Shown in pieces: positions 52,781-62,481 of a stretch of 64,000 nucleotides of DNA (position 1 is its first letter; the number at the start of each line of letters is the position of its first letter). Source of the DNA: Seonamhaeicola sp. (GTDB lineage Bacteria; Bacteroidota; Bacteroidia; Flavobacteriales; Flavobacteriaceae); the NCBI RefSeq assembly GCF_028281565.1, contig NZ_JANQJQ010000029.1, positions 44,009 through 108,008 of the forward strand. The letters are read 5' to 3'. The translations under genes and the position numbers were made by a program. The notes under the pieces were generated by a model that was not told the origin of the DNA, made no database searches, and saw nothing but the letters and a program-made list of their open reading frames with translations.

Positions 52781-52811
52781 AAACCTCATAAGCCAAAGAC
52801 TTATGAGGTTT
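52781..52811 (-). terminator. Terminator of the ilv operon after ilvC
   Basis: Perfect 12-bp stem (arms AAACCTCATAAG and CTTATGAGGTTT, 7-nt loop) followed on the minus strand by TTTTGTTTTT, 21 bp after the ilvC stop. Confidence 0.88.
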
Positions 52812-52831
52812 ATATTTAGAGTTTTTAATTC

Positions 52832-54307
52832 TTAAACTATAGGCTTCATAGCAGTCATAGACTCTCTTAAGAAGGTTCCAATTTTTTCAACCGGATGTGC
52901 TCTTAATACAGCATTAATTTCAATTAATCTGGCATTGTCTACACCATCTCCGTTATCTTTAGCATAAGGCTTTCCAATAACATCTACATCAATTCCTTTC
53001 ATGAAATCTTCTAATAAAGGCTTACATGCATGATCGAATAAATAACATCCATACTCAGCGGTATCAGAGATCACACGGTTCATTTCATATAATTTCTTTC
53101 TTGCAATAGTATTGGCAATAAGCGGTGTTTCATGTAAAGACTCGTAGTAAGCAGACTCATCTATAATACCTGATTCTATCATAGCTTCAAAAGCCAATTC
53201 AACACCTGCTCGAACAAATGCTACCATTAACACACCATTGTCATAGTACTCTTGTTCTGAAATCTCAACATCACCAGCCGGTGTTTTTTCAAAAGCGGTT
53301 TCAGCAGTAGCTGCTCTCCACCCCAGTAAGTTCGCATCGCCATTAGCCCAATCTGCCATCATAGTACTGGAGAAAACACCTTCCATAATGTCATCCATAT
53401 GCTTTTGGAATAACGGACGCATGATATCCTTTAATTCTTCAGATAATTCAAATGCTTTAATTTTGGCCGGATTAGAAAGTCTGTCCATCATGTTGGTAAC
53501 ACCACCGTATTTTAAACCTTCGGTTACAGTTTCCCAACCGTATTGAATTAATTTAGAAGCATATCCCGGGTCAATACCTTTTTCAATCATTTTATCGAAA
53601 CATAAAATGGACCCTGTTTGTAACAACCCACATAGAATGGTTTGCTCTCCCATTAAGTCACTTTTAACCTCAGCAACGAAAGATGATTCTAAAACACCTG
53701 CTCTGTCTCCTCCGGTTGCCACCGCATAAGCCTTAGCCTGTGCTAAACCTTTTCCTTCCGGGTCATTCTCCGGATGAACTGCAATAAGCGTTGGCACTCC
53801 AAATCCCCTTTTGTATTCTTCACGTACCTCAGAACCCGGTGATTTAGGTGCACACATGATAACTGTTAAATCCTCACGGATTTTCATACCTTCTTCAACA
53901 ATATTAAAACCATGAGAATAAGATAAAGTGGCTCCTTTTTTCATTAAAGGCATTACGGCATTAACCACATTGGTGTGTTGTTTATCCGGAGTAAGATTTA
54001 ATACTAAATCTGCGGTTGGAATTAACGCTTCATAAGTTCCAACATTAAACCCATTCTCTGTGGCATTTACATAAGAAGCGCGTTTTTCTTTGATTGCTGC
54101 TTCACGTAATGTATAAGAGATATCTAATCCGGAATCTCTCATGTTCAAGCCCTGATTTAATCCTTGGGCCCCACAACCTACTATTACTATTTTCTTGCCT
54201 TTTAATGCATTTACACCATCTGCAAACTCTGATGCATCCATAAATCTACATTTAGACAATTGGTCTAATTTACCTGCTAGCGTAAGTGTGTTAAAATAAT
54301 TTTCCAT
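52832..54307 (-). CDS. ilvC: Ketol-acid reductoisomerase, class II (long form)
   Basis: Second common step of Ile/Val synthesis. At 491 residues it is the long, E. coli-like class with a duplicated knotted C-terminal domain. The NADPH loop [18 protein letters not shown] is near 38-55; the Mg-binding region [12 protein letters not shown] is near 134-145 and [10 protein letters not shown] near 217-226. Last gene of the ilvD-B-N-C operon, followed by a strong terminator. Confidence 0.95.
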   Translation of the reverse strand: MENYFNTLTLAGKLDQLSKCRFMDASEFADGVNALKGKKIVIVGCGAQGLNQGLNMRDSGLDISYTLREAAIKEKRASYVNATENGFNVGTYEALIPTADLVLNLTPDKQHTNVVNAVMPLMKKGATLSYSHGFNIVEEGMKIREDLTVIMCAPKSPGSEVREEYKRGFGVPTLIAVHPENDPEGKGLAQAKAYAVATGGDRAGVLESSFVAEVKSDLMGEQTILCGLLQTGSILCFDKMIEKGIDPGYASKLIQYGWETVTEGLKYGGVTNMMDRLSNPAKIKAFELSEELKDIMRPLFQKHMDDIMEGVFSSTMMADWANGDANLLGWRAATAETAFEKTPAGDVEISEQEYYDNGVLMVAFVRAGVELAFEAMIESGIIDESAYYESLHETPLIANTIARKKLYEMNRVISDTAEYGCYLFDHACKPLLEDFMKGIDVDVIGKPYAKDNGDGVDNARLIEINAVLRAHPVEKIGTFLRESMTAMKPIV

Positions 54308-54374
54308 TTTTTAATATTCTTGTTTTAATACTTGTTTTTCATCCGCTATCGGGATGCTTGTTTAATTTAATTTA

Positions 54375-54908
54375 TTATTGATTTTTAAATTCGCTTAATA
54401 ACTCTGTTATTTTCATTTCGTCTTTGGTAACCGCTATTCTACCGGAACGCACAAATTGCATGATCCCATACGCGTTTAGATCTCTGCGCAACGCTTCAAT
54501 TTCATGACGCCTGCCTGACTTTTCCAAAACGAAAAACTCTTTGTTCACGGTTACGATCCTGGTGTCACTTTCTTTAATGATATTTTGGATTTGAGGTTCC
54601 TCAAATAGTAAGTCAGACTTAATTTTGAACATACAGGATTCTGTAAAAATAGTTTCATGATCTGTATGGTAGTAAGCCCTTATTACTTCTACTTGCTTCT
54701 CTATCTGTCCAACTATTTTTTTGGCCTGTGTTTCAGTCATATTGACTACAATGACAAATCGGTTCACATTTTCAATCTCAGATTGCGATGTGGTTAAGCT
54801 TTCTATATTGATATGTCTTCGCTGAAAAATAGCTGATATACGGTTTAACAACCCGATAGTATTCTCGGTATAAACAGATATGGTGAATGTTTTTATTTCT
54901 TCGCTCAT
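54375..54908 (-). CDS. ilvN: Acetolactate synthase small (regulatory) subunit
   Basis: A 177-residue protein with an N-terminal ACT domain (FTISVYTENTIGLLNRISAIFQRRHINIESLT in segments from 8 to 39), which binds valine for feedback inhibition, and a C-terminal ALS_ss_C-type region. It lies 37 bp after ilvB, encoding its catalytic partner, and a half copy of the TATCGGGA repeat lies in the 67-bp gap before ilvC. Confidence 0.93.
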   Translation of the reverse strand: MSEEIKTFTISVYTENTIGLLNRISAIFQRRHINIESLTTSQSEIENVNRFVIVVNMTETQAKKIVGQIEKQVEVIRAYYHTDHETIFTESCMFKIKSDLLFEEPQIQNIIKESDTRIVTVNKEFFVLEKSGRRHEIEALRRDLNAYGIMQFVRSGRIAVTKDEMKITELLSEFKNQ

Positions 54909-54945
54909 TTTATCTTTGTTCTTTATTCTATCGTCTATGTTCTAG

Positions 54946-56679
54946 TTAACTTAATCTTATGTCTGATACCGAAGCTCCAGCCGGGATCATTGGGAATACA
55001 TTGTCTTCTTTTTCCACACAAACCTCTAAAAAGTATGATGATTTTGAAGCAATCATTTCCTTAACAGCATCGGCTAATTCTTCGCGCTTTGTGACACGCC
55101 TGGCGTCAATATGATATCCTTTTGCAATGGTCACAAAGTCCGGATTGGTCATTTCCGTAGACGCATAACGCTTATCAAAGAACAGCTGTTGCCACTGACG
55201 TACCATGCCCAAAAATTCATTGTTCAAAACTACAATTTTTACAGGTACTTCCTGCTGAAAAATAGTGCCCAATTCCTGAATATTCATTTGGTAACCACCG
55301 TCTCCAATAATAGCCACCACTTCACGTTCCGGGGCAGCCATCTTGGCGCCTATAGCAGCCGGTAATGCAAAGCCCATAGTACCTAATCCACCCGACGTAA
55401 TATTACTTTTGGTTTTGTTGAATTCGGCATATCTGCAGGCAATCATTTGATGTTGCCCCACATCGGACACAATCGCAGCATTCCCTTCAGTTTGGGTATT
55501 GATCTCTTTAAGAACTTCTCCCATGGTTAAACCTTCCTTTTCAGGGAGCAAGTCTGCTTTAATTACTTTTTCATACTCAACTTCATAAAGCTTTTTAAAC
55601 TCCTGAAGCCAATCTTCATGAGAATTAGCATTTACTTCATTTAACAATAACGCTAAACTCTCTTTGGCGTCGCCAAGAACTGCTACATCGGTCTTTACAT
55701 TCTTATCAATTTCAGCCGGATCTATATCAAAGTGAATCACCTTAGCTTGCTTGGCATAGGTTCGCAAATCACCAGTAACACGGTCGTCAAAACGCATACC
55801 GATGGCAATAAGTACATCACATTCGTTGGTTAGTTTATTAGGCGCATAATTTCCATGCATACCAACCATACCCACATTTAAGGGATGTGATGTTGGTATA
55901 GCAGACGCTCCTAAAATAGTCCAGGCAGCCGGCACTCCGGTCTTTTCAATGACTGCTTTAAGCTCCTCTTCAGCTTCTCCTAAAATAATCCCTTGCCCCC
56001 AAACAATCATTGGTTTTTTGGCATTATTAATTAATTCTGCAGCAGCCTTAAGAGCCGTAATATCAGTTTTAGGAACCGGTTTATAGCTCCTTACACCCGT
56101 ACATTTTTCATAAGCAAAATCAAACTCCTGAAATTGTGCATCTTTGGTAATGTCTATCAAGACAGGTCCAGGCCTTCCGCTTTTGGCTATATAAAATGCC
56201 TTAGCTATGACTTCCGGTATATCTTCCGCTTTGGTGATCTGGTGATTCCATTTGGTTACCGGCGTGGAAATACCAACAATATCGGTTTCCTGAAAAGCAT
56301 CACTTCCCAGTAAATGTGATGGGACCTGACCTGTAATACACACTATTGGTGTAGAATCAATTTGGGCATCAGCAATTCCTGTAATTAAATTGGTAGCTCC
56401 GGGGCCGGACGTAGCCATGGCCACCCCCACTTTTCCCGAAATTCTGGCATAACCCTGGGCTGCATGCGCAGCACCTTGTTCATGACGCGTTAATACATGA
56501 TGAATTTTACCTTGATATTTGAATAATTCATCATAAACCGGCATAATTGCACCTCCCGGATAACCATAAAGAATATCTACGCCTTCTGCTATTAAACATC
56601 TTATGATGGCTTCACACCCAGTGATACGCTCTGTTTTAGTAGTTGCCGTTTTGTTGGCTTCCTTGGTTTCAGTATTCAT
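54946..56679 (-). CDS. ilvB: Acetolactate synthase large (catalytic) subunit
   Basis: ThDP-dependent enzyme of 577 residues making acetolactate or acetohydroxybutyrate. YGYPGGAIMPVYDEL near 38-52 carries the ThDP-activating Glu region (HEQGAAHAAQGYAR follows), and GDGGYQMNIQELGTI near 447-461 is the ThDP/Mg motif. Second gene of the operon after ilvD. Confidence 0.95.
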   Translation of the reverse strand: MNTETKEANKTATTKTERITGCEAIIRCLIAEGVDILYGYPGGAIMPVYDELFKYQGKIHHVLTRHEQGAAHAAQGYARISGKVGVAMATSGPGATNLITGIADAQIDSTPIVCITGQVPSHLLGSDAFQETDIVGISTPVTKWNHQITKAEDIPEVIAKAFYIAKSGRPGPVLIDITKDAQFQEFDFAYEKCTGVRSYKPVPKTDITALKAAAELINNAKKPMIVWGQGIILGEAEEELKAVIEKTGVPAAWTILGASAIPTSHPLNVGMVGMHGNYAPNKLTNECDVLIAIGMRFDDRVTGDLRTYAKQAKVIHFDIDPAEIDKNVKTDVAVLGDAKESLALLLNEVNANSHEDWLQEFKKLYEVEYEKVIKADLLPEKEGLTMGEVLKEINTQTEGNAAIVSDVGQHQMIACRYAEFNKTKSNITSGGLGTMGFALPAAIGAKMAAPEREVVAIIGDGGYQMNIQELGTIFQQEVPVKIVVLNNEFLGMVRQWQQLFFDKRYASTEMTNPDFVTIAKGYHIDARRVTKREELADAVKEMIASKSSYFLEVCVEKEDNVFPMIPAGASVSDIRLS

Positions 56680-56728
56680 TTTTTATAACTTTTTGCCTTT
56701 TGCAAAAGCGTAAGGCATTTTACGATTT

Positions 56729-58411
56729 TTAATATTTATCAGTAACACAACCCTCTGATGCCGATGCAACAGATCTGGCATATTTGAATAATATGCCTTT
56801 ATTGTGTTTTAATGGAGGTGCTTGCCATTTTGCTTTTCTACCGGCCATTTCTTCATCAGAAATATTTAAGGTAATAGTATTATCTACAGCATCAATGGTA
56901 ATAATATCACCGGTTTCAACCAATGCAATGGCCCCTCCTACTTGTGCTTCCGGAGTTACGTGTCCTACTACGAACCCGTGTGTTCCTCCTGAGAAACGGC
57001 CGTCTGTGATCAATGCCACGGATTTACCCAAACCAGCACCCATAATCATAGAGGTAGGCTTAAGCATTTCCGGCATTCCGGGACCTCCTTTTGGCCCGAC
57101 ATATCGAATGACGACGACATTTCCTTTTTCCACTTCCCCATTTGAGATACCCTCATTAGCTTCAGGTTCACTGTCATAAACAACTGCTTTCCCTTCAAAT
57201 TTTAAACCTTCCTTTCCTGAAATTTTTGCAACTGCACCTTCTTCAGCCAGGTTACCTTTTAATATTTGTAAATTTCCGGACGATTTTAAAGCTTTATCTA
57301 AACTGTATAATACATCTTGCTCCTCAAACTCCATAGCCTCCACATCTGCAAGGTTTTCAGCTAAGGTTTTACCGGTTACCGTCATACAGTCCCCATGTAA
57401 GAACCCTTTGTCCAACAAATATTTCATGATCTTAGGTGTTCCACCAATACCATGAACATCTTCCATTAAATATTTTCCTGAAGGCTTTAAGTCCCCAATA
57501 AGCGGTGTTCTGTCACTTATTCTTTGGAAATCTTCTAAAGTGAATTCTATATCGGCTGCATAAGCTATCGCCAAATAATGCAATACCGCATTGGTAGAAC
57601 CTCCAAGAGCATTTACTAAGGTAATGGCATTTTCAATAGACTTTTTGGTTACAATATCTTTTGGTTTTAAATCCAATTCCAAAAGATTTTTCATGGCCTG
57701 AGCCGTACGTTCCGCTTCGGTAAGTTTATTTGGATTTACAGCCGGGATAGATGAGTTATAAGGTAATGCCATTCCCATACATTCTATTGAAGAAGCCATA
57801 GTGTTGGCTGTATACATACCGCCACAGGCTCCCGCTCCGGGAATAGATCTTTTGATAATTTCCTTATACTCTGCCTCATCGATTTCGCTTGCTATTTTTT
57901 GTCCCAAAGCCTCAAACGCCGATACAATATTTAATTTGCGTCCTTTATATTTACCTGAAGCAACACTTCCGCCATAAACCATAATAGAAGGCCTGTTAAG
58001 CCTAAGCATGGCTATAATTGCTCCGGGCATATTCTTATCACAGCCAACTACGCCTATTAATCCGTCATAGGCCATCCCGTTTACAACAGTTTCCATAGAA
58101 TCAGCAATGATATCCCTGGAAGCTAAAGAATACTTCATGCCGGGTGTACCCATTGAAATGCCGTCAGATACCCCGATAGTACCGAATGTTAGCCCAACCT
58201 GACCGGTTTCATTTATATATTTCTTAATTTCTGCAGCTATATCATTCAAATGCATGTTACATGGATTCCCGTCATATCCGGTACTTCCTATTGCTATTTG
58301 AGGCTTTTTTAAGTCTTCCTCTGTCATACCGGTAGCATATAACATGGCCTGAGATGCAGGTTGTGATGGATTCTGAGTAACTGTTTTACTGTATTTGTTA
58401 AGTTCGCTCAT
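56729..58411 (-). CDS. ilvD: Dihydroxy-acid dehydratase
   Basis: Third common step of Ile/Val synthesis. A 560-residue Fe-S dehydratase with cluster cysteines at 51 ([12 protein letters not shown]), 124 ([11 protein letters not shown]) and 196 ([14 protein letters not shown]), and [12 protein letters not shown] plus [19 protein letters not shown] near the C-terminus. First structural gene of the ilv operon. About 370 nt of leader precede it, containing an Ile/Val leader peptide and an attenuator. Confidence 0.95.
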   Translation of the reverse strand: MSELNKYSKTVTQNPSQPASQAMLYATGMTEEDLKKPQIAIGSTGYDGNPCNMHLNDIAAEIKKYINETGQVGLTFGTIGVSDGISMGTPGMKYSLASRDIIADSMETVVNGMAYDGLIGVVGCDKNMPGAIIAMLRLNRPSIMVYGGSVASGKYKGRKLNIVSAFEALGQKIASEIDEAEYKEIIKRSIPGAGACGGMYTANTMASSIECMGMALPYNSSIPAVNPNKLTEAERTAQAMKNLLELDLKPKDIVTKKSIENAITLVNALGGSTNAVLHYLAIAYAADIEFTLEDFQRISDRTPLIGDLKPSGKYLMEDVHGIGGTPKIMKYLLDKGFLHGDCMTVTGKTLAENLADVEAMEFEEQDVLYSLDKALKSSGNLQILKGNLAEEGAVAKISGKEGLKFEGKAVVYDSEPEANEGISNGEVEKGNVVVIRYVGPKGGPGMPEMLKPTSMIMGAGLGKSVALITDGRFSGGTHGFVVGHVTPEAQVGGAIALVETGDIITIDAVDNTITLNISDEEMAGRKAKWQAPPLKHNKGILFKYARSVASASEGCVTDKY

Positions 58412-58648
58412 GTTTTTTATAAATAATTTTAAATCTTATTCAGTTTTTATAGTGATATTTCAATGATTTTAAGAGTTTTAACAAAAAATGCTAATTTATG
58501 GTCAACGAAAATAAACGTTTAGCTTTTTTCATACATTTTCTTATGTAAATCAAGGTTAAATCCACTGCTTCAAAAAAGACCTTACTATTTTGATTTACAA
58601 CAATTTAACTTCATATTTTTATGATGCCCAATACTTAAAAAAAATCAT

Positions 58649-58680
58649 AAAAAAAACCTTCCGTAATTATAGGAAGGCTT
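58649..58680 (-). terminator. Attenuator terminator in the ilv leader
   Basis: On the minus strand AGCCTTCC, 9-nt loop, GGAAGGTT and then a run of T residues; core arms at 58672-58677 and 58657-58662. It lies about 240 nt before ilvD and just after the leader peptide, so it cannot serve an upstream gene. Its 5-prime arm (CTTCCTAT, 58669-58676) can pair instead with ATAGGGAG (58709-58716), which overlaps the leader stop. Confidence 0.85.
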
Positions 58681-58712
58681 CATCTGTATAATATTTATTT
58701 AAATAGCACTCC

Positions 58713-58775
58713 CTATCGTTGCGATATAATCACAATGACGATAATAGAAATGATATTTAAAAACTGGTTTTTCAT
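58713..58775 (-). CDS. Ilv operon leader peptide
   Basis: A 20-codon ORF, MKNQFLNIISIIVIVIISQR then TAG. Seven Ile and two Val fall within residues 8-17. It lies between the promoter and an intrinsic terminator of the ilvDBNC operon. A TATCGT/ACGATA pairing (58738-58743 with 58714-58719) joins its Ile/Val codons to its end, giving the classical region 1:2, while the stop region can pair with the terminator arm as an antiterminator (2:3). Stalling at Ile or Val codons would favour read-through. Confidence 0.85.
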   Translation of the reverse strand: MKNQFLNIISIIVIVIISQR

Positions 58776-58787
58776 ACTTGAACACCA

Positions 58788-58818
58788 CAAATATTTATAA
58801 TTAAAATCTTTTAACCAA
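58788..58818 (-). promoter_or_regulatory. Probable ilv operon promoter
   Basis: On the minus strand TTG (58816-58818), 20 nt, AATATTTG (58788-58795), 7 of 8 matches to the -7 consensus TAnnTTTG. It would start transcription a few bases before the leader peptide ATG at 58775. Confidence 0.6.
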
Positions 58819-58846
58819 AAATTAGATTAAAAAAATAAAAATTGAT

Positions 58847-58875
58847 TTGTCTTTCCTTTAATTTTTTTAATTTTG
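58847..58875 (+). promoter_or_regulatory. Probable metK promoter
   Basis: TTG (58847-58849), 18 nt, TAATTTTG (58868-58875), an exact match to TAnnTTTG. The predicted start is about 58881, immediately before the riboswitch P1 stem at 58889. Confidence 0.7.
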
Positions 58876-58888
58876 CGCTCACAATAAT

Positions 58889-58986
58889 AGAGGAAAGATT
58901 TGACTGATTGCAACCTCTTTATGTTGAACCTTGTATAAGCAGATACTGAAACAAGTTCAGCATAAACAAAAATGCTAAAGGCAGTG
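58889..58986 (+). ncRNA. SAM-II-type riboswitch upstream of metK
   Basis: P1 arms AGAGG (58889-58893) and CCTCT (58914-58918) enclose the loop AAAGATTTGACTGATTGCAA, which matches the SAM-II consensus GATTTG...CTGATTGCA. Downstream, AAATGCTAAAGGCAGT (58970-58985) matches the conserved GCTAAA segment, and CAGT can pair with ACTG of the loop to form the pseudoknot. Between them lies an 11-bp-arm hairpin (58919-58965) related to the genomic repeat. The position, 50 nt before metK, and the gene fit SAM control of translation. Confidence 0.78.
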
Positions 58987-59035
58987 TTAACTTCCTGAGA
59001 CGTTTTCGTCAAATCCTACTCGTAAATTTTAAAAA

Positions 59036-60289
59036 ATGCCATATTTATTTACTTCGGAAAGTGTTTCTGAAGGACACCCGGATAAAGTAGCTGATCAAAT
59101 TAGTGATGCCCTTATTGATAATTTTTTAGCTTTTGATGTAGAATCTAAAGTAGCCTGTGAAACTTTGGTAACTACCGGACAGGTAGTACTTGCCGGTGAA
59201 GTAAAGTCTACAACGTATTTAGACGTTCAAAAAATTGCCAGAGAGACTATTAACAAAATAGGTTATACCAAAGGCGAGTATATGTTTGATGGCAATTCCT
59301 GTGGGGTATTTTCAGCGATACATCCGCAATCTCCGGATATTAACCAGGGAGTGGACCGCGGTACTAAAGAAGAACAAGGTGCCGGCGATCAGGGTATGAT
59401 GTTTGGTTACGCTACTAACGAAACCGAAAATTATATGCCTTTGGCTTTAGACCTTTCGCATCGTATCTTAAAAGAACTGGGGGATCTACGTCGTGAGAAT
59501 AAAGACATCACCTATTTGAGACCCGATTCTAAAAGCCAGGTTACTATTGAATATAGTGATGACAACATTCCGCAACGTATTGATGCTATTGTTGTTTCCA
59601 CACAACACGATGCGTTTGCCGATGATCATACTATGTTGGCTAAAATCAGAGAGGACATTCAAAATATTTTAATTCCGCGTGTGGTAGCTAAACTGCCTAA
59701 GGCAACTCAAGCCCTGTTTAACGATGATATTAAATACCACATCAATCCAACCGGTAAATTTGTAATAGGTGGCCCGCATGGCGACACCGGTTTAACCGGA
59801 AGAAAAATTATTGTGGACACCTACGGAGGAAAAGGTGCTCACGGTGGGGGTGCTTTTTCAGGAAAGGATCCAAGTAAAGTAGATAGAAGTGCCGCTTATG
59901 CCACACGTCATATTGCTAAAAACTTAGTAGCTGCAGGCGTTGCTGATGAGATATTAGTTCAGGTAAGTTATGCAATCGGGGTTGTGGAACCTATGGGGAT
60001 TTTTATTGACACCTACGGAACTTCAAAAGTTAACCTAACTGAAGGAGGTATAGCAGAAAAGGTATCTCAAATCTTTGATATGCGCCCTTACGCCATTGAG
60101 GAACGCTTAAAATTACGTTCGCCAATGTACAGCGAAACTGCAGCTTATGGCCATATGGGGCGTACCAATGAAGTTGTTTCTAAAACTTTTTCACAAGCCA
60201 ATGGAAACAGTGTGACGCTGGATGTTGAGTTGTTCACGTGGGAAAAACTGGATTATGTAGATAAAGTAAAGAAAGTTTTCGGGCTATAA
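59036..60289 (+). CDS. metK: S-adenosylmethionine synthetase
   Basis: Makes S-adenosylmethionine from methionine and ATP. The 417-residue protein has [15 protein letters not shown] near 10-24, [14 protein letters not shown] near 117-130, the phosphate loop [22 protein letters not shown] near 263-284 and the [11 protein letters not shown] region following. It is transcribed away from the ilv operon and probably controlled by the SAM-II-type riboswitch in its leader. Confidence 0.96.
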   Translation: MPYLFTSESVSEGHPDKVADQISDALIDNFLAFDVESKVACETLVTTGQVVLAGEVKSTTYLDVQKIARETINKIGYTKGEYMFDGNSCGVFSAIHPQSPDINQGVDRGTKEEQGAGDQGMMFGYATNETENYMPLALDLSHRILKELGDLRRENKDITYLRPDSKSQVTIEYSDDNIPQRIDAIVVSTQHDAFADDHTMLAKIREDIQNILIPRVVAKLPKATQALFNDDIKYHINPTGKFVIGGPHGDTGLTGRKIIVDTYGGKGAHGGGAFSGKDPSKVDRSAAYATRHIAKNLVAAGVADEILVQVSYAIGVVEPMGIFIDTYGTSKVNLTEGGIAEKVSQIFDMRPYAIEERLKLRSPMYSETAAYGHMGRTNEVVSKTFSQANGNSVTLDVELFTWEKLDYVDKVKKVFGL

Positions 60290-60311
60290 AATCCAAAGAA
60301 CATATTCCAAG

Positions 60312-60437
60312 AGCTGTCTAAAAATCATAATTTTTGTCAACCTGAACTCGGTTCAGGTTCTCATATTACCTATAACAGGAGTAATGAGATTCTGAAACAA
60401 GTTCAGAATGACAGTTTTATGTCTCTTTTAGACAGCT
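60312..60437. repeat. Inverted repeat with terminator-like ends after metK
   Basis: Outer arms AGCTGTCTAAAA (60312-60323) and TTTTAGACAGCT (60426-60437) are perfect 12-bp complements followed by TTTTCTTTTTTTT, so they can end the metK transcript. Inside is a second inverted pair (60335-60364 and 60384-60412) belonging to the same family as 5268-5341. Either the repeat landed inside a terminator or the whole 126 bp is one mobile repeat unit carrying a terminator. Confidence 0.7.
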
Positions 60438-60495
60438 TTTTCTTTTTTTTCACTTCAAGGGTAGGAATTTCTTTTAGCTAACTGTTACATAAGCA

Positions 60496-60517
60496 GATGA
60501 CTGCTTAGGCAGTCATC
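60496..60517 (+). promoter_or_regulatory. Hairpin in the leader of the surface lipoprotein gene
   Basis: Perfect 9-bp stem GATGACTGC/GCAGTCATC with a TTAG loop, ending 28 nt before the start codon. There is no U-tract directly after it. It may be a 5-prime UTR structure or another short palindromic repeat. Confidence 0.4.
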
Positions 60518-60545
60518 ACCCATATTTTTTAACCTACAAATCATT

Positions 60546-62363
60546 ATGATTATGAAAACAAAACTATTCTTAATGCTATGCTTCATAGGTATTATGGTGT
60601 CTTGCAACAAAGACCGTTTACCTAATGACGCACAGAACAACAACGACACACCATCTGACTTTCATGAGAATTTCGGAAGTGAAATTACCCGGACTTTTAT
60701 TGGTAATGTTATCGACAGCAATCAAAATCCCATTGAAAATGCGACAATTTCAATTGGTAACGATAACGTTCTAACAGACGAGCATGGTGTTTTTATTATT
60801 AAAGATGCTCAGGTCAACGAACGTTTCGCTTATATAAAGGCGGAAAAAGACGGTTACATTCATGGGTCACGCTCGTTAACACCTTCAAACGGCGTTAACA
60901 AGGTAACTATTATGCTTTTAGAAGAAACCGTTGCAGGCTCTACTACCAGCGGAACCGAGGAGACCATTTCCATAGCCAATGGGGCTTCGGTAAGTTTAGA
61001 AGGAGATTATATCAAAGAAGACGGTTCTCCTTATTCCGGTAGTTTAGACGTGATCATTCATCACCTGGACCCTACCGACGAAACTGTTGAACTTCAGATG
61101 CCCGGGATGTTATATGCCGAAAATGAAGATAACGAAGAACGGATGCTTCAGACTTTGGGCATGCTGGCCGTTGAATTAAGAGGAAGCGGTGGGGAAGATT
61201 TAAACATTGCTGAAGGCAGTTCAGCCGAAATTAAAATCCCTGTGGATGCCAGTTTATTATCCATGGCGCCAAACACCATTCCGCTTTGGTATTTTGATGA
61301 AGACAAAGGGTATTGGATAGAAGAAGGTGAAGCTACCTTAGTTGGAAACCACTACATTGGTACGGTGGCTCATTTTTCTTTCTGGAATTGCGATATTCCG
61401 GCCGAAGCCACTAACCTTTGCGTTACTGTAATGAACGTGGATGAAACAGCTTTTGCCAATACAAAAGTAACCATTACAAGTGCTACTTTCGGGACCAGAA
61501 GTGGTTATACCAATGAGTTAGGTGAAGTTTGCGGATTGGTGCCTAGCGGTGAAACTTTAGAGATCAACATTTATGATTTTGCCATCTGCGGATCGAATGT
61601 TATTTTCACTGGTACTATCGGGCCATTTAGTTCTGATGATACTTTAGCGGTTATTGTTGATGAAACGTCGAATATTATTCATGAAACAGTAACCGGAACA
61701 TTTGCCGACTGTAACGAAAACCCAATTACCAATGGTTATGTGGTATTAACTTACGGTGACCAACAATTCTTTGATACTGTTGAAGATGGTACTTTTGAAA
61801 TTAATATGTTACGTTGTTCAACATCTGACAGCTTTTCAATAGAAGCTATTGACACCGATAATTTGCAAACCACAGGACAAATAAACTATACATTCAGCAC
61901 CCCGGAAACCAATCTGGGTAACTTAATGTCCTGTAATACCATTACTGAATTCATTCAATATAATATTGACGGTGATTCCGGTGAAAATGTGTTAATTGCT
62001 ACTAATATTAATGCAACTTTTGGTGAAACCGACAATTCCAATGGTACCGGTAACAACTTAAACATTTCCGGTCAGGGAGAAGCAGGAAGTAATGATTGTT
62101 TTTATCTGTTTGGAAACTTAAATGATGCACCACATACCGGAACTTATGATAATTTGGATTACCAGGTACAGGATGACACCGGTATAAATATTGGTGAATG
62201 TATTGGTATTTCGCAAACCAATAATAATATTATTTATAATGTCACGGCTTTAGGTGATGTTGGGGAATACATAGACATTAACTTTAGTGGTACTTATGAA
62301 GATTATAACGGTAATCCTCATACTATTAGTGGTGTTATTCATGTATTAAGAGATGAACTTTAA
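60546..62363 (+). CDS. Surface lipoprotein with carboxypeptidase-regulatory-like domain
   Basis: A 605-residue lipoprotein (LCFIGIMVSCNKDR, Cys20; start at 60546 or the ATG at 60552). Residues about 50-110 form a carboxypeptidase-D regulatory-like beta domain (FIGNVIDSNQNPIENATISIGNDNVLTDEHG in segments). The rest is a series of beta-rich repeats with Asn/Asp/Gly-rich loops and no catalytic motif that I recognise. It is probably an outer-surface structural or binding protein. Single-gene unit with a terminator. Confidence 0.78.
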   Translation: MIMKTKLFLMLCFIGIMVSCNKDRLPNDAQNNNDTPSDFHENFGSEITRTFIGNVIDSNQNPIENATISIGNDNVLTDEHGVFIIKDAQVNERFAYIKAEKDGYIHGSRSLTPSNGVNKVTIMLLEETVAGSTTSGTEETISIANGASVSLEGDYIKEDGSPYSGSLDVIIHHLDPTDETVELQMPGMLYAENEDNEERMLQTLGMLAVELRGSGGEDLNIAEGSSAEIKIPVDASLLSMAPNTIPLWYFDEDKGYWIEEGEATLVGNHYIGTVAHFSFWNCDIPAEATNLCVTVMNVDETAFANTKVTITSATFGTRSGYTNELGEVCGLVPSGETLEINIYDFAICGSNVIFTGTIGPFSSDDTLAVIVDETSNIIHETVTGTFADCNENPITNGYVVLTYGDQQFFDTVEDGTFEINMLRCSTSDSFSIEAIDTDNLQTTGQINYTFSTPETNLGNLMSCNTITEFIQYNIDGDSGENVLIATNINATFGETDNSNGTGNNLNISGQGEAGSNDCFYLFGNLNDAPHTGTYDNLDYQVQDDTGINIGECIGISQTNNNIIYNVTALGDVGEYIDINFSGTYEDYNGNPHTISGVIHVLRDEL

Positions 62364-62378
62364 GACAATTAATACATC

Positions 62379-62417
62379 AAAAAAGGCTCTGTTATTAATT
62401 TAACAGAGCCTTTTTTC
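62379..62417 (+). terminator. Terminator after the surface lipoprotein gene
   Basis: Arms AAAAAAGGCTCTGTTA (62379-62394) and TAACAGAGCCTTTTTT (62401-62416), perfect 16-bp complement with a 6-nt loop and a T tract. Confidence 0.9.
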
Positions 62418-62447
62418 TTGTCAATTTTTTTGCCAATCTAAATATTA

Positions 62448-62463
62448 ATCGTAATATTGCAAT
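62448..62463. promoter_or_regulatory. ArsR operator, copy 1 (upstream of arsR)
   Basis: ATCGTAATATTGCAAT, an imperfect palindrome 18 bp before the arsR start. The same element, ATCGCAAAATTGCAAT, precedes arsM. Two matching sites before an arsR gene and its target suggest self- and target-regulation. Confidence 0.6.
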
Positions 62464-62481
62464 AAATAAATATAGTGGTCC

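Noticed and set aside
58827..59012. 61-residue minus-strand ORF between ilvD and metK
   Set aside because: It covers the metK promoter and riboswitch on the opposite strand, has no family features, and the true leader peptide (58713-58775) lies outside it.
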